Assembly (NCBI RefSeq): GCF_965638725.1
Contig: NC_134957.1
Span: 16,330,101 to 16,394,100 of the forward strand
Direction: 5' to 3'
Length of the DNA: 64,000 nt
Source: Aptenodytes patagonicus
Lineage: Eukaryota; Chordata; Aves; Sphenisciformes; Spheniscidae
Under the pieces are notes generated by a model. That model had not been told where the DNA came from. It ran no database searches and was given only the letters and a program-made list of their open reading frames with translations. The translations under genes were made by a program, and so were the position numbers. Shown here one piece after another: positions 23,101-34,700 of the stretch; position 1 is the stretch's first letter, and each line of letters opens with the position of its first letter.

Positions 23101-26100
23101 CAAAGGTCTTCTGAGCATCCTTGCTGGCAGATCCTGATTTACAGCCTCCCATGGGGGATGCCTGATAGGGGTGCACAGGAGTAAGAGGCTTTCTTGGTGT
23201 CTCCCAGCCCACATCTGGCAAAAGTGTTTCACACACAGGATCTGGCTTCTCTGACTCTGCTCTTCCCTCAAAAGGTGCTTATAAACCAGGTGACACGACT
23301 AGGGGCAGTATTGAGGCCTCTGTCAACTGGGATTGGGAAGAGAGTGTGAGGAACCAGTTGCGGTACTAATTGGTTACTTTGGAGAGCAGGCTCTGAAAGC
23401 TGGCTTACAGGTGGATGTTTGAGTTGTCCGTTTAACCTCAAACGCTTGGGCAAAGAAATACTTCTGTTACATAGCTGAGCCTGATGCTGATTATGTTAGT
23501 TTTAAAAGATTTGATCCTTTTATGATGTAAATACTGGGTAACCTAGAACAGAGTTGAGCTCCTGAATTGGTTTTGCCTAGATGCTGATCAGTGTCTGGCT
23601 GTAGACAGTGCATGAAGCCAAAACAGTGACATGGGTGTGAATTCTCAGTCTGGACAGGTGTTTTGGCCTCTCTTCCCTACTGTTAATTATTCAGCAGCTT
23701 CACAAGAGCAAGCCCTGTTTTTCCAAGTACTCCCTTTTGGTGGAACCTGGAGAGGTAAAGCAAAAGCAGCAGCTTTGCAGGAAGAAATCCACACTCTGGA
23801 CATCAATTTTTTCCTGTTTGGTCACTGCACACTTAATACTGTCTTGCAGATGTTGGGATGACTGGTACAATCTCAATCAAGATTGATTTTCCAGAAACAA
23901 TAAAAACTCCACACATAACTGCCTCCTCCCTTCACCATTCCCAAGGGTGGAAGGGACTGGCTGTAATTACAGAGGCTGCAGAATAACATGTCCGTACTCT
24001 CCATCAGCCAGAGCTACAAACCTCTTTCTGTATGACGCCGGCTAAGGCCAGACTATCTATGGATTCTGTTAAAAGGGTTTTGGAGATTTTGCTGCACTTT
24101 TATTTTCCTGGAACTCTCCACAGCAAGTGTGCTGCTGTGAATGGAGTTCTTGATAGATGAACCTGCAGAAGTGCAAGTGATTGACTGGGTCATGTATAGC
24201 AAAGGGTTAAGCTTTATATCCCACAGGATGCTAAGCAGAACATGCATCTGCAAGAATAAAGGATGAAAGCAACCTAGACCATCAACTTCACATTTTCCAA
24301 TGGAGAAAAATACTTTAGGCAGACACAGCGTGTGGGAGGAAGGAGAGATTCCACCATGGCAGAAATGGGAAGTTGAACTGTATGTTGAAGTTCAAAGACT
24401 GAAGGCTCTGGAGGGTAATTCATGCTCCTGCCTTACAATCTCAGTTAGGATTTTGGTTGCAAGTAGAGCGAACACCAGAAGCTTAGGCGAGACAATTCTG
24501 CTGAAAAATATGTTGGGCAGCTCTATGAATAGGCAAGGAATGTCTCTGTAGTTCAACAGGTAATAGTTAGTTTCTCCCATCCCTTCTCAAGACAACTGCA
24601 AGTGGAAAAATATTGTGATTGACTGCAGGCCAGTAGGCCAAGAGAGATTTTTAACTTTCTCTGACAGAGTGAGTGGCTTTCAGCTGGCTTCAGTGAGCAT
24701 GGTTTCATGGCCACTTCAGCACTAGAACTGACCTAAGTGCAAGTCAGGTGGGGTTTTTCTGGGTGGATTCCCCTTAGCTGGTATCAGCAGCTTTTCTTAA
24801 CTTGAATTTCATCAGTGATCTATTGATTTGACGTAATCCTGTGCATGGGCTGAATGTAATATATCATTCCAACTTAAGAGCACAAGGTAAAAAAATTCCC
24901 AATGCAAAAGGCAATCTCTGTGACTTCCAAACCCTCCCTTATGCTAAAAGTAATTTAAAAGTATACTATAGTGAAGATAGTATCTGTGTGCCGAAAAATA
25001 TCTCATTTCACAGAAAAGCAACTTATGCAGTGCACATTTTGCAGTTTGATGGTGTTCCGTATAACATGGTATTAGTTTCCTCATTCATTTGTAGTTGTCT
25101 GCTCATTAAGCAAGATCTTCTTTACAAAGTGTAGGGGCTGTTTAAATGCCTTAGGGGATGAGCATATTTATTACGAGCTGATAATCCTTGTAACTTGTTA
25201 CATTAAAATATAAATGGATTAGAGTATAGTCTGATGAGAAGCATGAAAGTGATTACTAAACTGCAGAAATAAATGCGCTAGAACCATAAATAGTATAATA
25301 ATCCTCTAAGGGGAAATTGCACCCTCATTCATTTATAATGGTATTGTGATTGGCTTTGTTTTAGTCCAACTTTGAGTCAATGCCTCCATGAAAATCTCAT
25401 GACTGGCCTTCCAAAATGACATCAAAGATGAAAGGAGAAAAACAGTTTTGACAAAACCAGGTCACTACATCAGCAAGAGCAGAGTGGGCTGAGCAGCTTT
25501 GCTTCCTAAATCAAAGCCTTGTGCAGGAGCATTGCTGCGCTCCCATTAGCGTGTCACAAGTGCCGTTCTCAGCAGTGAGGGACCAAAAAGTGTCACAACA
25601 GCAGATAAAGGGCTGACGACCTTGGCCAAAGCCTGGTGCCTCTCCTCTCAGAGCACTGCTGTCCTGAGATGAGGACATGGAGGTGCTCAAGGCATCCCTT
25701 TGGGGAGAATATCCTGCTCCCAGCTATGCTTTGTAGCCAGCCCCTGCACGAGTTAGGAATGAGGAGGAATAGCGAGTCCTTTGTGCCTAAATCAAGCACA
25801 AATCCCGGCAAGGGAACTGAGATGTTCTGCTAGCCCTACGCTTCCAGAGAAGCAAGGGTCCTTTCATAGTGTTGGCTAGGAACTCCCAGAACTGGGAGAG
25901 ACTAAGAATCTTCTAAAGCATACACATCTCTGATGTCTGTGAACCATGAGAAAAATGTACGGGCCTGGAGCCCATCTCAGTCTGCCTACAGAGCAAGGAG
26001 CTGTCAGGAAACCATCATGTCCCCCTCCTGCTATAGTTCCTGTGTATCCCCAGAAGAGCTGTCCATCAAGGGACAGAGAGTGGGATTTGAGTACACACAC

Positions 26101-26142
26101 ACAGGGCCACGCAGGCTGCTGTGGAATTGCCGTGTGGGTGAA

Positions 26143-26633
26143 ATCATAGAATCATAGAATCATAGAATCATTGAGGTTGGAAAAGACCTCTAAGATCATC
26201 GAGTCCAACCGTCGACCCAACACCACCATGCCCACTAAACCATGTCCCTAAGCGCCTCATCTACACGTCCTTTAAATACCTCCAGGGATGGGGACTCCAC
26301 CACTTCCCTGGGCAGCCTGTTCCAATGTTTCACCACTCTTTCAGTAAAGAAATTTTTCCTTACATCCAATCTAAACCTCCCCTGCCGCAACTTGAGGCCA
26401 TTTCCTCTCGTCCTATTGCTTGTTACTTCAGAGAAAAGACCAACACCCACCTCGCTACAACCTCCTTTCAGGGAGTTGTAGAGAGCGATGAGGTCTCCCC
26501 TCAGCCTCCTTCTCTCCAGGCTAAACAACCCCAGTTCCCTCAGCCGCTCCTCATAAGACTTGTTCTCCAGACCCCTCACCAGCCTCGTTGCCCTTCTCTG
26601 GACACGCTCCAGCACCTCAACGTCCTTCTTGTA
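26143..26633 (-). mobile_element. CR1 LINE, 5'-truncated 3' end
   Basis: The plus strand begins with repeats of ATAGAATC, the CR1 3' tail read in reverse, followed by a CR1 3'UTR and the last part of ORF2. The match to CR1 stops at about 26633, where unrelated sequence begins, so about 490 bp of the element remain. The 3'UTR carries the GTTGGGTCGACGG version, unlike the CR1 at 36 kb, so this is a different subfamily. Confidence 0.92.
26235..26615 (-). pseudogene. CR1 ORF2 C-terminal fragment
   Basis: 126 codons open on the minus strand with the typical CR1 ending: [39 protein letters not shown], and [18 protein letters not shown] before the natural stop. This is the region after the reverse transcriptase catalytic core; the catalytic motifs are absent because of 5' truncation. 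It cannot be an active retrotransposon. Confidence 0.9.
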
Positions 26634-29048
26634 ATAACTCCTTCATGCACAATTCAGCTGTCTGTAATGGTGGGGTGGGAGTTAGAGGGCATTCATGAAC
26701 AGGGCTCTGCTCCTGGATCCCATGTGACAGTGTCCTCCAGCCATTTTTGTAAAGGGCCAGTCTAGTGAATATAGCCAAAACCTAACGAGATAATTATGTA
26801 ACTGGCAGGGCCAGGTAATTAATATCTAGTACAACATACTGTAACATACTGCTTCTTTTACATGTGTTTTGTGCGAAGTGGGAGTGCTGAGGTGTGCTAG
26901 CATGGCTAGTTTGCTGCTGTCTGGTGAAGAGGGTGAAAAAACCTACAGGAAGAAGGAAATGCATTTCCTATCTTTTGGGGTTTTAATTAAATAATCAGCA
27001 GTGGCAGCAATGGCAAAGTGCCAGGGCTTCTCCTGCGACACGTTTACTGAGCGAGCGATTTGCAGAGGAGAGGGAACCTGGATGCAGGAGGCTCATACAG
27101 GTGTCTGTGTGCAAGAACAGCATCTGTTCTTGCCAACAACCCATGTTCTTTGTGTTGCTTATTTACTTTACTTAATGAAGAAGAGACCTTTAGCTGCGTT
27201 TTTGACCATATGGGTGCAAGGCCAGAGTTTTGGTGTTACCACGTGAATAGCAGTAACAGCACATGGTCCCTTGCAGGTTTCACTAAAGCCATCCAACAAC
27301 ACATGTAGCAGATGCTGAATGGAAGCCACATGGCACAAGCTTTGCTCTTTCTGTAGGACATCTCAGGCAAGATTTACCGAAAGCAAAGACCTAGTCTCGA
27401 GCTTGAAATGTCACGCTGCGCAATCTGTCTCCTAACGCAGCCACTACCGAGAGCTGAAAGCTGGAGTCTGCTTCTGCACTCGTGATCTGGTGTTCCCCCA
27501 GGCTGCACCTTGTCAGCAGAGACGCCCCGGCTTCTAGCAGAAGTAGCTCACCGAGGGGTTCAGGTCAGCCGCCTCTCCCCACGGCATCCTCCTGACGCAC
27601 TGCAAGCGCTGCAGGGGCGTGGAGAGGAGGAGTCACCCGGGCATACGTGGGGTCCGTGTCCCAGGGGCGGTTGTGCCTGCACAAAGCGAATGCCGAGCAT
27701 GAGCTGGCGTCTGCCCTGACCCAACAGGTCATCCGGAGGGGTGAACTCAGGGAAGGAAAGAGAGACTTACTTTAATAATATTAGGAGGACCTGCCTTGGT
27801 TTCAAGTGAGTTAATATCCCAGTGCAGAATAAATGACTTCGATCACCTTGGGCTTTTCTGGGTAGGATTTTGAGCAGAGCAAGCTAATAATGATTCTGGC
27901 TCATTGGGATTTTAAATGGCATTCTTGCTTCTTGGTGTAAACAGAAGGTGATAGCATAGCGTGTGGGAGGTCTTTAATCTTGTCTTCTAGATTTACATTT
28001 TGTAGGATTATAATTTATTTTTTTTTAAGCTTGGCAGAGGCAAGCAGGTAACTAAAGGTACACACAGAGCATTTTAATGTGGCTTTTTCCTGAAATCATC
28101 TGGGCAGCCAAGCCCCCTCCGACCACAGCCCCACCCTCCCATCTGCATTTCGTAAGGGTATTACCACTGTAATTAATAGGAGTTGTATAACAGTACCTAA
28201 TTAAACTCTGATCATATAGTGTAAATTTAACTTGATTATCGTTAGCCTCAGTGAACTCTGCAGGAGATTAATCCTGGTGATTCACTCACCACAGAAAGCA
28301 ACAGCGCCAGTTCTGCAGAGGACTGAAATATTAGTGTACAGAAATGCTCTGTGCTCCGAAACCCTGCGAGGTGGTGCCACGTACCGACGACAACACCGGT
28401 GTCGGCGAGGGGATTGCACTGCAACTGGAGTCTCACCGTTTCCAAATTGGTTAAAAGCCACTGGGATGCCAGCAGGCTCCTACGGCGCAGATCTTAAAAT
28501 CAGTGAATAAGGAGTCTGAGAGGATTATGGCTTGCATAAGAGTTTTATGTCTGTCCTAAAGCTACAGCCCCTGTGTGTTTGTGGGCTGTGTACTGTGTCC
28601 ACCAATGATTCATGAACAGCAGGACCTCGTGAATGACTACAAGCCATGTCTTGTTTAAGATGAGATTTCAAATACAGGACCTGGTCCCTGTTTTATGAAA
28701 GCTGGTGGGGTTTTGTCTGTGGGAACAGAGTGAAGGCAATAATGTTACTTATTATCTTGATTTCTGCAGATTAAAATGCTGCGTGCTTCACTTCTGCCCA
28801 GTGTGCTAGAGAATGTTTCCACTTTCCTTTGCTAAAATACCAAATAAGCCTTTGGTAAAATAATGTTTTTTCCTGTATCTAGTCCAGAAGTACAGGGCAT
28901 GGGGTTTGTCCTGTCTTTTGCTGAGCACATCTGTTTGTTTGCCGCTAATAATAGTTTAATCAATGGGGCTGTTTCCTGCATATTCTCCATCTGACGGTAG
29001 TCCAGAAGACCCAGACGACAGCAGAAAAAGGTCTTTTGTATGTGTCAC

Positions 29049-29064
29049 TTTTTTTTTTTTTTTT
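29049..29064 (+). repeat. T16 homopolymer
   Basis: Sixteen consecutive T residues. No LINE or SINE body is recognised on the minus strand next to it. Confidence 0.8.
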
Positions 29065-29531
29065 CCTTAATTAAAAGCAAAGGGAAAGTTTTACTCTTGT
29101 TTGCATGAATGGTCACATCAAACGGTACAGGAAAATCTAGGCCAAGCTGCTTTCAGCAGGCTAAGGAACATGATACTATTGCACCGCATCCTTTCATAGT
29201 AGCAATGCCTCTTAATAAACGTCAGGCACCTTTTGAACTTTCTTTGATACTGTTAGCTCTGCTTTTCAGGAGTGCCCCGAAGCCCACCTTGCCCCTCCCT
29301 CGCTCGCCGTGGTGTGGCTGCTGTTAGGAGATGTCTCCGTGTGGGATGGGAAGGAGAGGGATGCGCGCGGGGAAGCGCGGCTGGTGCATCCTCGCTGCCG
29401 GCGGAAACAGTGCCGGTTATGTAACGCCCTCGCTGGGTAACGGGGTAAAACTCTGTCAACTCTTCTGCAGGAGGTTTCAGAGGGTTTGGGGCTGCCGGCT
29501 GGCTAACGGGTAAGTCGGGAATGTGTTTCTC

Positions 29532-29570
29532 GGGGGGGGGGGGGGGGGGGGGGGGGGGGTTGGGGGGGGG
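29532..29570 (+). repeat. G28-TT-G9 homopolymer tract
   Basis: Twenty-eight consecutive G residues, TT, then nine more G. It can form several G-quadruplexes on the plus strand. Such a tract is length-unstable and often marks sequencing or assembly difficulty, so the exact count should not be trusted. Confidence 0.85.
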
Positions 29571-30667
29571 TGCACACACGTGTGTTATCGTGTACGGTGC
29601 TGAAAAGGGGCTCCAAAATTACAGGCTGAGATGTGGGTGCAGGTGATGGTACCTCAAGCAAGCACAGCCACTCTGTACAGTTAGCACGTTAGCACAGATC
29701 ATTTTAGGATATTGCTGCTTTGTGAACCAGCTCTGTAACTTGTTTGTACTGTTTTTCTGGTTTCCTCTAATGTGTCTGAAACACAATTAAGAATATGCTG
29801 TGCTTAAGCCACTATGGCTTTCCCTTAATAGTGGTAATAACGCTTTTTGAGAGAGGCTGTGCTCAGGCAGTGAAATGCTTTACATCTAACAATCACAAGA
29901 TGTTGACATTATTCAGAATGTAACTTGCTGGAGCTTTGCTGTTGTTTTTTGCACTTGCAGAGTTGTGCCTGTTTGCAGCTCAGCTGGTACGTTTGCTTGT
30001 CCGAGTGAAAGTGTTCATGTTGACTGGTGAGTGCATGCTGGATGACTGTGTCCATGAGTGCCGGATACCCATGTCTATTTTGATTTAAGATTGGAGATAT
30101 AGGTCTGGACGTGCTTGCCACTGTCACAGAAGAGCTACTCACATGTGTAGCACTCTCGTGGAGCTACTGTCAAGTGTGCATCGCAGAGCAGAAAGCAATC
30201 TCGCTTTGCAGCAAGATGAATAACAAAGAGAATGCCTGAGCTTTTGGGGGTTATGTTTACGGGGGTTATGCTTGCTCTGTAAGTGCTGTACGTGCTTAAA
30301 GTATGCGGGGGTTACTGGTGAAACTGATGGTTCCCTTACAGAAACAGAAGGGCTGCGGAGAGGGGCTGTACGGCTGCAGCCCAGTTAGCTGTAAGCTCAG
30401 AAGATTGAAACAGCGAGAAACAGAGCCCAAATGAACCTAAATAAGCAAGGGGATCTGAATTATTCACAAACAGAATAATTTGTTATTGTTCCTGAATGGT
30501 CAGGTGCCTAAATCCAGAGCAGCCTCAGGCTGTGGGACTGGCATTGCAAGGGTGAGCGTTGTCCTAAAATGAACTGTGCAACAGAAAAATCTCTTGGTAT
30601 TAGATAGAAGCTCGTATTCCCCTGGGACTGTGAATCTCTTCTGCTCAATTTTTAGGCTCTTCTTTTT

Positions 30668-30686
30668 TTGTTGTTGTTGTTGTTGT
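30668..30686 (+). repeat. (TTG)6 microsatellite
   Basis: Six TTG units plus one base, ending 22 bases before the start of LTR copy 2. Confidence 0.85.
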
Positions 30687-30807
30687 CATCTAAAACGTAC
30701 TTGATGCCTGTATGTTGTTTGCATGGCGAGGTTTTGGTAGCGGGGGGGCTGCAGGGGTGGCTTCTGTGAGAAGCTGCTAGAAGCTTCCCCTATGTCTGAC
30801 AGAACCA

Positions 30808-31527
30808 ATGCCAGCCGGCTCCAAGATGGACCCGCTGCTGGCCAAGGCCGAGTCCATCAGCGACGGTGGTAGCGCCTCTGGGATAATGTATTTACAAAGG
30901 GGGAAAAAAAAAAACCCCAACCTGCGCAACAGCAGCTGGGAGAGAGGAGTGAGAATAGGAGAGAGACACAGCTCTGCAGACACCAAGGTCAATGAAGGAG
31001 GGGGAGGAGGTGCTCCAGGCGCCGGAGTGGAGATTCCCCTGCAGCCTGTGGTGAAGAGCATGGTGAGGCAGGCTGTCCCCCTGCAGCCCATGGAGGTCCA
31101 CGGTGGAGCAGATATCCACCTGCAGCCCGTGGAGGACCCCACGCTGGAGCAGGTGAATGCACCCGAAGGAGGCTGTGACCCCGTGGGGGACCCACGCTGG
31201 AGCAGTCTGTTCCCGAAGGACTGCACCCCGTGGAAGGGACCCACGCTGGAGCAGTTCGTGAAGGACTGCAGCCCGTGGGAAGGACTCACGTTGGAGAAGT
31301 TCATGCAGGACTGTCTCCCGTGGGAGGGACCCCACGCTGGAGCAGGGGAAGAGTGTGAAGAGGAAGGAGCAGCAGAGACACTGTGTGATGAACTGACCGC
31401 AACCCCCATTCCCTGTCCCCCTGCGCTGCTGGGAGGGGAGGAGGTAGAGAATTCGAGAGTGCAGCTGAGCCTAGGAAGAAGGGAGTGGTGGGAGGAAGGT
31501 GTTTTAAGATTTAGTTTTTATTTCTGA
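30808..31527 (+). other. 239-codon open frame inside LTR copy 2 (coding doubtful)
   Basis: An uninterrupted plus-strand frame crosses most of the LTR, including its array. The right part contains 15-residue repeats such as PWKGPTLEQFVKDCS followed by PWEGLTLEKFMQDCL. The minus strand is also open for 210 codons over almost the same segment. It resembles no retroviral or cellular protein that I know. In copy 1 the equivalent frame is interrupted. Simultaneous openness on both strands and high GC argue that it is a by-product of a stop-poor repeat whose unit is divisible by three. Confidence 0.3.
31081..31347 (+). repeat. Internal tandem array of LTR copy 2 (about six units)
   Basis: Same imperfect units as in copy 1, 39-53 bp each, the last ones exactly or nearly 45 bp. 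Each contains a CCCGTGG-type segment and CACGCTGGAGCAG. Confidence 0.75.
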
Positions 31528-31551
31528 TTACCCTACTCTGATTTGATTGGT

Positions 31552-31557
31552 AATAAA
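31552..31557 (+). terminator. Poly(A) signal of LTR copy 2
   Basis: AATAAA in the same relative position as in copy 1, about 185 bases before the LTR end. Confidence 0.5.
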
Positions 31558-31746
31558 TTAAAATTAATTTCCCCAAGTCGAGTCTGTTTTGCCCGTGATG
31601 GTAACTGCTGAGTGATCTCCCTGTCCTTATCTTGACCCATGAGCTTTTCATTGCATTTTTCTCTCCCCTGTCCAGCTGAGGAGGGGAGTGATAGAGCGGC
31701 TTGGTGGGCACCTGGCATCCAGCCAGGGTCAACCCACCACAATGCC

Positions 31747-34700
31747 ACAAGTCCTGTCACTTTGGCTTTTGCACTTGTTCCTTGCAATATTCAGCTGGAA
31801 TAGCAGACTGCCGGGGCCCACATCCTATTTCATCTTTGTTCTCCTTCTCTCGCTGTGCTTGGATCTGGTGGTCCCATAGATCCAGCTGGTCCCCGTCTGG
31901 TTATGTGGCCCTTGTGTGAGGAGATGTGTGCAAGCAGAGTGGACTTAACCCGAGGGCAGTGTCTCACTCCAGACTCACGTGAGCTGCATGAGGACTGGTT
32001 GCCAAACAGTTTTTATGCTGAATCTTCAGGGCCATGGGCAGTCGGATGTGTGGCAGCCACTTCTTTTGCATCTCACCATCACCAATGTGCTTCTGGTTTG
32101 TTGCGGAAGTTTTGCAGGGAGCAGCTCCCAGGGTGCGGCAGGGCTGGCTGAGGCTGGCGGCCGCGGTGTCCAGGACTCGGACCTCAGGAAGGGAAATGAA
32201 ATCCCATCTTGGTGGCAATCGTGGCATATAACCATCTTTGCACCAGGGGAGGTGGCTTCTCTGTGCTGCAGAAACACCTCATCGCTTCAGGAAAGATCAT
32301 CAGTTGCCCGCTATAAGTGGGTGCAAGTAATAAAAAACATTATCCATGAAGATTGCAGGCAGGTTGAGGCAGGAGCTGTTTCTTACTACAAGCTATGTGG
32401 TGCAGTAAAGATCACTCCACGACCAGCCTACAAGCATGACCCTGTCTGGGGTCTGCGCTCACTCTAGGTTATGCCTAGAGTGGGTGGGTGGTAATTACAA
32501 TATCAGATGGCAAGGTGTAATTTACACTTTTATTACTCTGAACATGCTCCTGAGATCACAGCTGTGGGTTTCTGTGGTGCTCCAAGAAGCAGGGGAGAAG
32601 GGCAAGGAGGGAGAATGCACGCGGCGCAATGGGTCTGTTAAAACCTGGCTTGGGGCTCCCTTCCGGATCCCGCTGGGCTCATTCTCTGGGCCAGAAACGG
32701 ATCACAGATTTGAAAATATGATTAGTATTTAGGTATAGAGATCTCTTTTGCTGGCCTGTTCCCAGCTGATGACAGCCAGAGGCAAACGGAAGATGGTTTG
32801 ACCTGCAGGTTGCCTGGTGTTGAAGTGCAAGAGGTTTAATGGAGCAGGTCTGTATCCCAGTAACAACTGCCTGTGGACAGAACTGGACAAAATGGAAGGA
32901 GCAGTTCAGATGACCAGAGCCCTGAGCAGGCACACACTGCTGCCTGGTGAGAGCTTACAGCACAGCACTGAACTGCAAGTTAGCTGGGATTGCTGCTTTT
33001 TTTTTCCCTTCAGGCAGGAACTGAGCCTAAGTTGGGTGGTTTTTTGGCTTGGTTTGATTTTTAAATTTTTTAATCCAAACCAGAACCAAACCAAAACATG
33101 GTCCGGTTCTGGTCCAGGATACTGGTCCAGCTGAAAAACTGGTATCTGTTAGACCTGTTCCCCAGCAGGACTCCCAGGACCCGAAGCGTAGTGCCACACT
33201 GCACTCTCCTGTCCATCCCCCCCCTCCCTCTCCTGTGCTGCGTCACCCATCGTTCATGCCAGATGTAGGAATCGGAAGCAGTGGACAATATTGAGACTCC
33301 AAGTGGTGCTGTGCTCTGGCAAGGGGAAAGGAGATACTTGGGGATAGGCTGTCTCTGTTTCATCCACTTTAGTTTTCTACCTGTGAGCTGGTTTCAGCTG
33401 GTTGGAAGCTAACAAGCCAGTTTGGTCCTGGGCTTAAAACTGAACTGGAACAGCTTCAGTCACACCAGGGCTGAAAAGCTCAGCTTCAGTCTACCAGGCT
33501 CCCTAGTTCTGGGGTAGGGTGCAATTGAATAGAAGCAGCACAGGACTGGCCAGGAAACAAAGACTGCTAACTGTGCATAATTAGTCATAAAAATCATTGT
33601 AATAATTGGAAGTGATGGGCAGCCTTGCTGGCAACTTAAACATAGATGCCAACAGTTAACCACACCTCAAAGACTATGCTCCACTGTCTCCTTGAAGTAA
33701 TTTCTGTCTTGCTGGGCAGGAGGATGGGCAGGAACCTCTGCTTTCCCTTTCCAGGAGGGAGAGATGAGTTAGTCCTGCGTGCATCAGCAATGCAACAGTT
33801 CCCCCAGAACTGCAAAGACAGCAACGGAGTTAGGCCTTCTGATGCTGCAAGCCCCCAAGCACTGGGTGCGTCGTTGAGCACCGGTAGAAGGCCATAAGTG
33901 GCCATAGGTATAGAAATATCACATAGCTGCCTAGTTCTGCATATGTGATCACTGTGGTGTTGGTGGCTTTGTAACTTTTGCAGCCCCATTAGCTGAGCCC
34001 GCAGGGTCCCAGTTGCCGCCTGCAGATGGTGAGCCTTGCCCTATATATCAAGCAGATTTCTCTCCACGCGCATGCCTGTGTTTAATCACCATTATGAAAT
34101 GGTAATAAAAAATTTAAAATGTCATTATAACGTGGTGCGGAGCTGAGATTTGCAATCCAGCTGCAAGTCTCCTGTTGGTGAAGCTGCTCCGAGTTTATCT
34201 GAACTCTGCTGTTGGACGGTTGTTCCCCTCTATGAACCAGTCTATGAGCAGGCTGACGTTGCTTGTGTTGTTTGTCACTGACTTGCCTGGATACGACTGC
34301 GTCAGCACCTTTTCTGAGTCTTTCCTATGGTGGAAAACTCCTACCAGCCAGATGCCTCAGCAAGAGCAGTGCTAGGCATGCTTTGCCCAAGGAGTAACTT
34401 GCTTCTTGAAGGAGAGTTATTTTGATATAGACAAGTGTCATTAGGACTGCTTTGACTTCCTGACGTTGGTATGCATTCTGAGAAAGTCCCCAGGGAGATA
34501 ACTTAATGCCACTGAACTCCTCTCTCCTTGATGCAGCTGCAAGAGCAGTGCTGCCTCCGAGACAGAAGCGGCATGGTGATGTGTTACATCGCGGGGCTGA
34601 ATGCTGAGCGTCTTTGCATCTGTTAGTTGACAGCCATCCTACCAAAGGTACCTGCAGGTAGCTTCCTTTGCTTCCTTTAAAACACCAGGTGGAGAGATGC

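Larger units (their letters stand above)
15811..26142. other. Gene-free AT-rich intergenic region
   Basis: Ten kilobases with no supported exon, LTR or CR1. Small structures include an A16 run followed by A/C-rich sequence (16587-16650), a perfect 8-bp stem hairpin (16721-16740), a two-copy 17-bp tandem repeat (20067-20100) and a 14-nt direct repeat at 20220 and 20342. Open frames are short and unrecognisable. Some AT-rich blocks such as 18340-18375 and 22130-22290 could be regulatory, but nothing in the sequence proves it. Confidence 0.5.
26634..30703. other. Gene-free intergenic region
   Basis: No supported gene. The AT-rich block 28150-28240 has several TAAT/ATTA cores. A T16 run lies at 29049-29064. 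A GC-richer, CpG-containing patch at about 29265-29520 runs into the G28-TT-G9 tract. An exon-like AG/GT bracketed segment in that patch (about 29471-29514) has a stop in the obvious frame. The right end carries (TTG)6 just before the LTR. Confidence 0.5.
30709..31741 (+). mobile_element. Solo LTR, family B copy 2, with perfect target duplication
   Basis: A 1033-bp element beginning TGTATGTTGTTTGC and ending CAACCCACCACA, collinear with copy 1 at 14677. It is flanked by identical ATGCC at 30704-30708 and 31742-31746, a 5-bp target-site duplication. That proves its ends and shows it inserted independently of copy 1. The internal array has about six units against about eight in copy 1. AATAAA lies at 31552-31557. 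No internal viral region is present, so this is a solo LTR left by LTR-LTR recombination. Divergence from copy 1 is low outside the array, suggesting a fairly young family. Confidence 0.93.

Noticed and set aside
26142..26175. Short repeats of ATAGAATC as a microsatellite or CRISPR-like array
   Set aside because: They are the terminal tail of a CR1 element read on the opposite strand.
29471..29514. Short AG...GGTAAGT segment beside the G tract as a possible exon
   Set aside because: The obvious frame has a stop, the length is tiny and no partner exon is visible.
14677..31741. The two family B LTRs as the ends of one provirus
   Set aside because: Each has its own flanking duplication, and the 15 kb between them has no viral sequence and contains an unrelated CR1.
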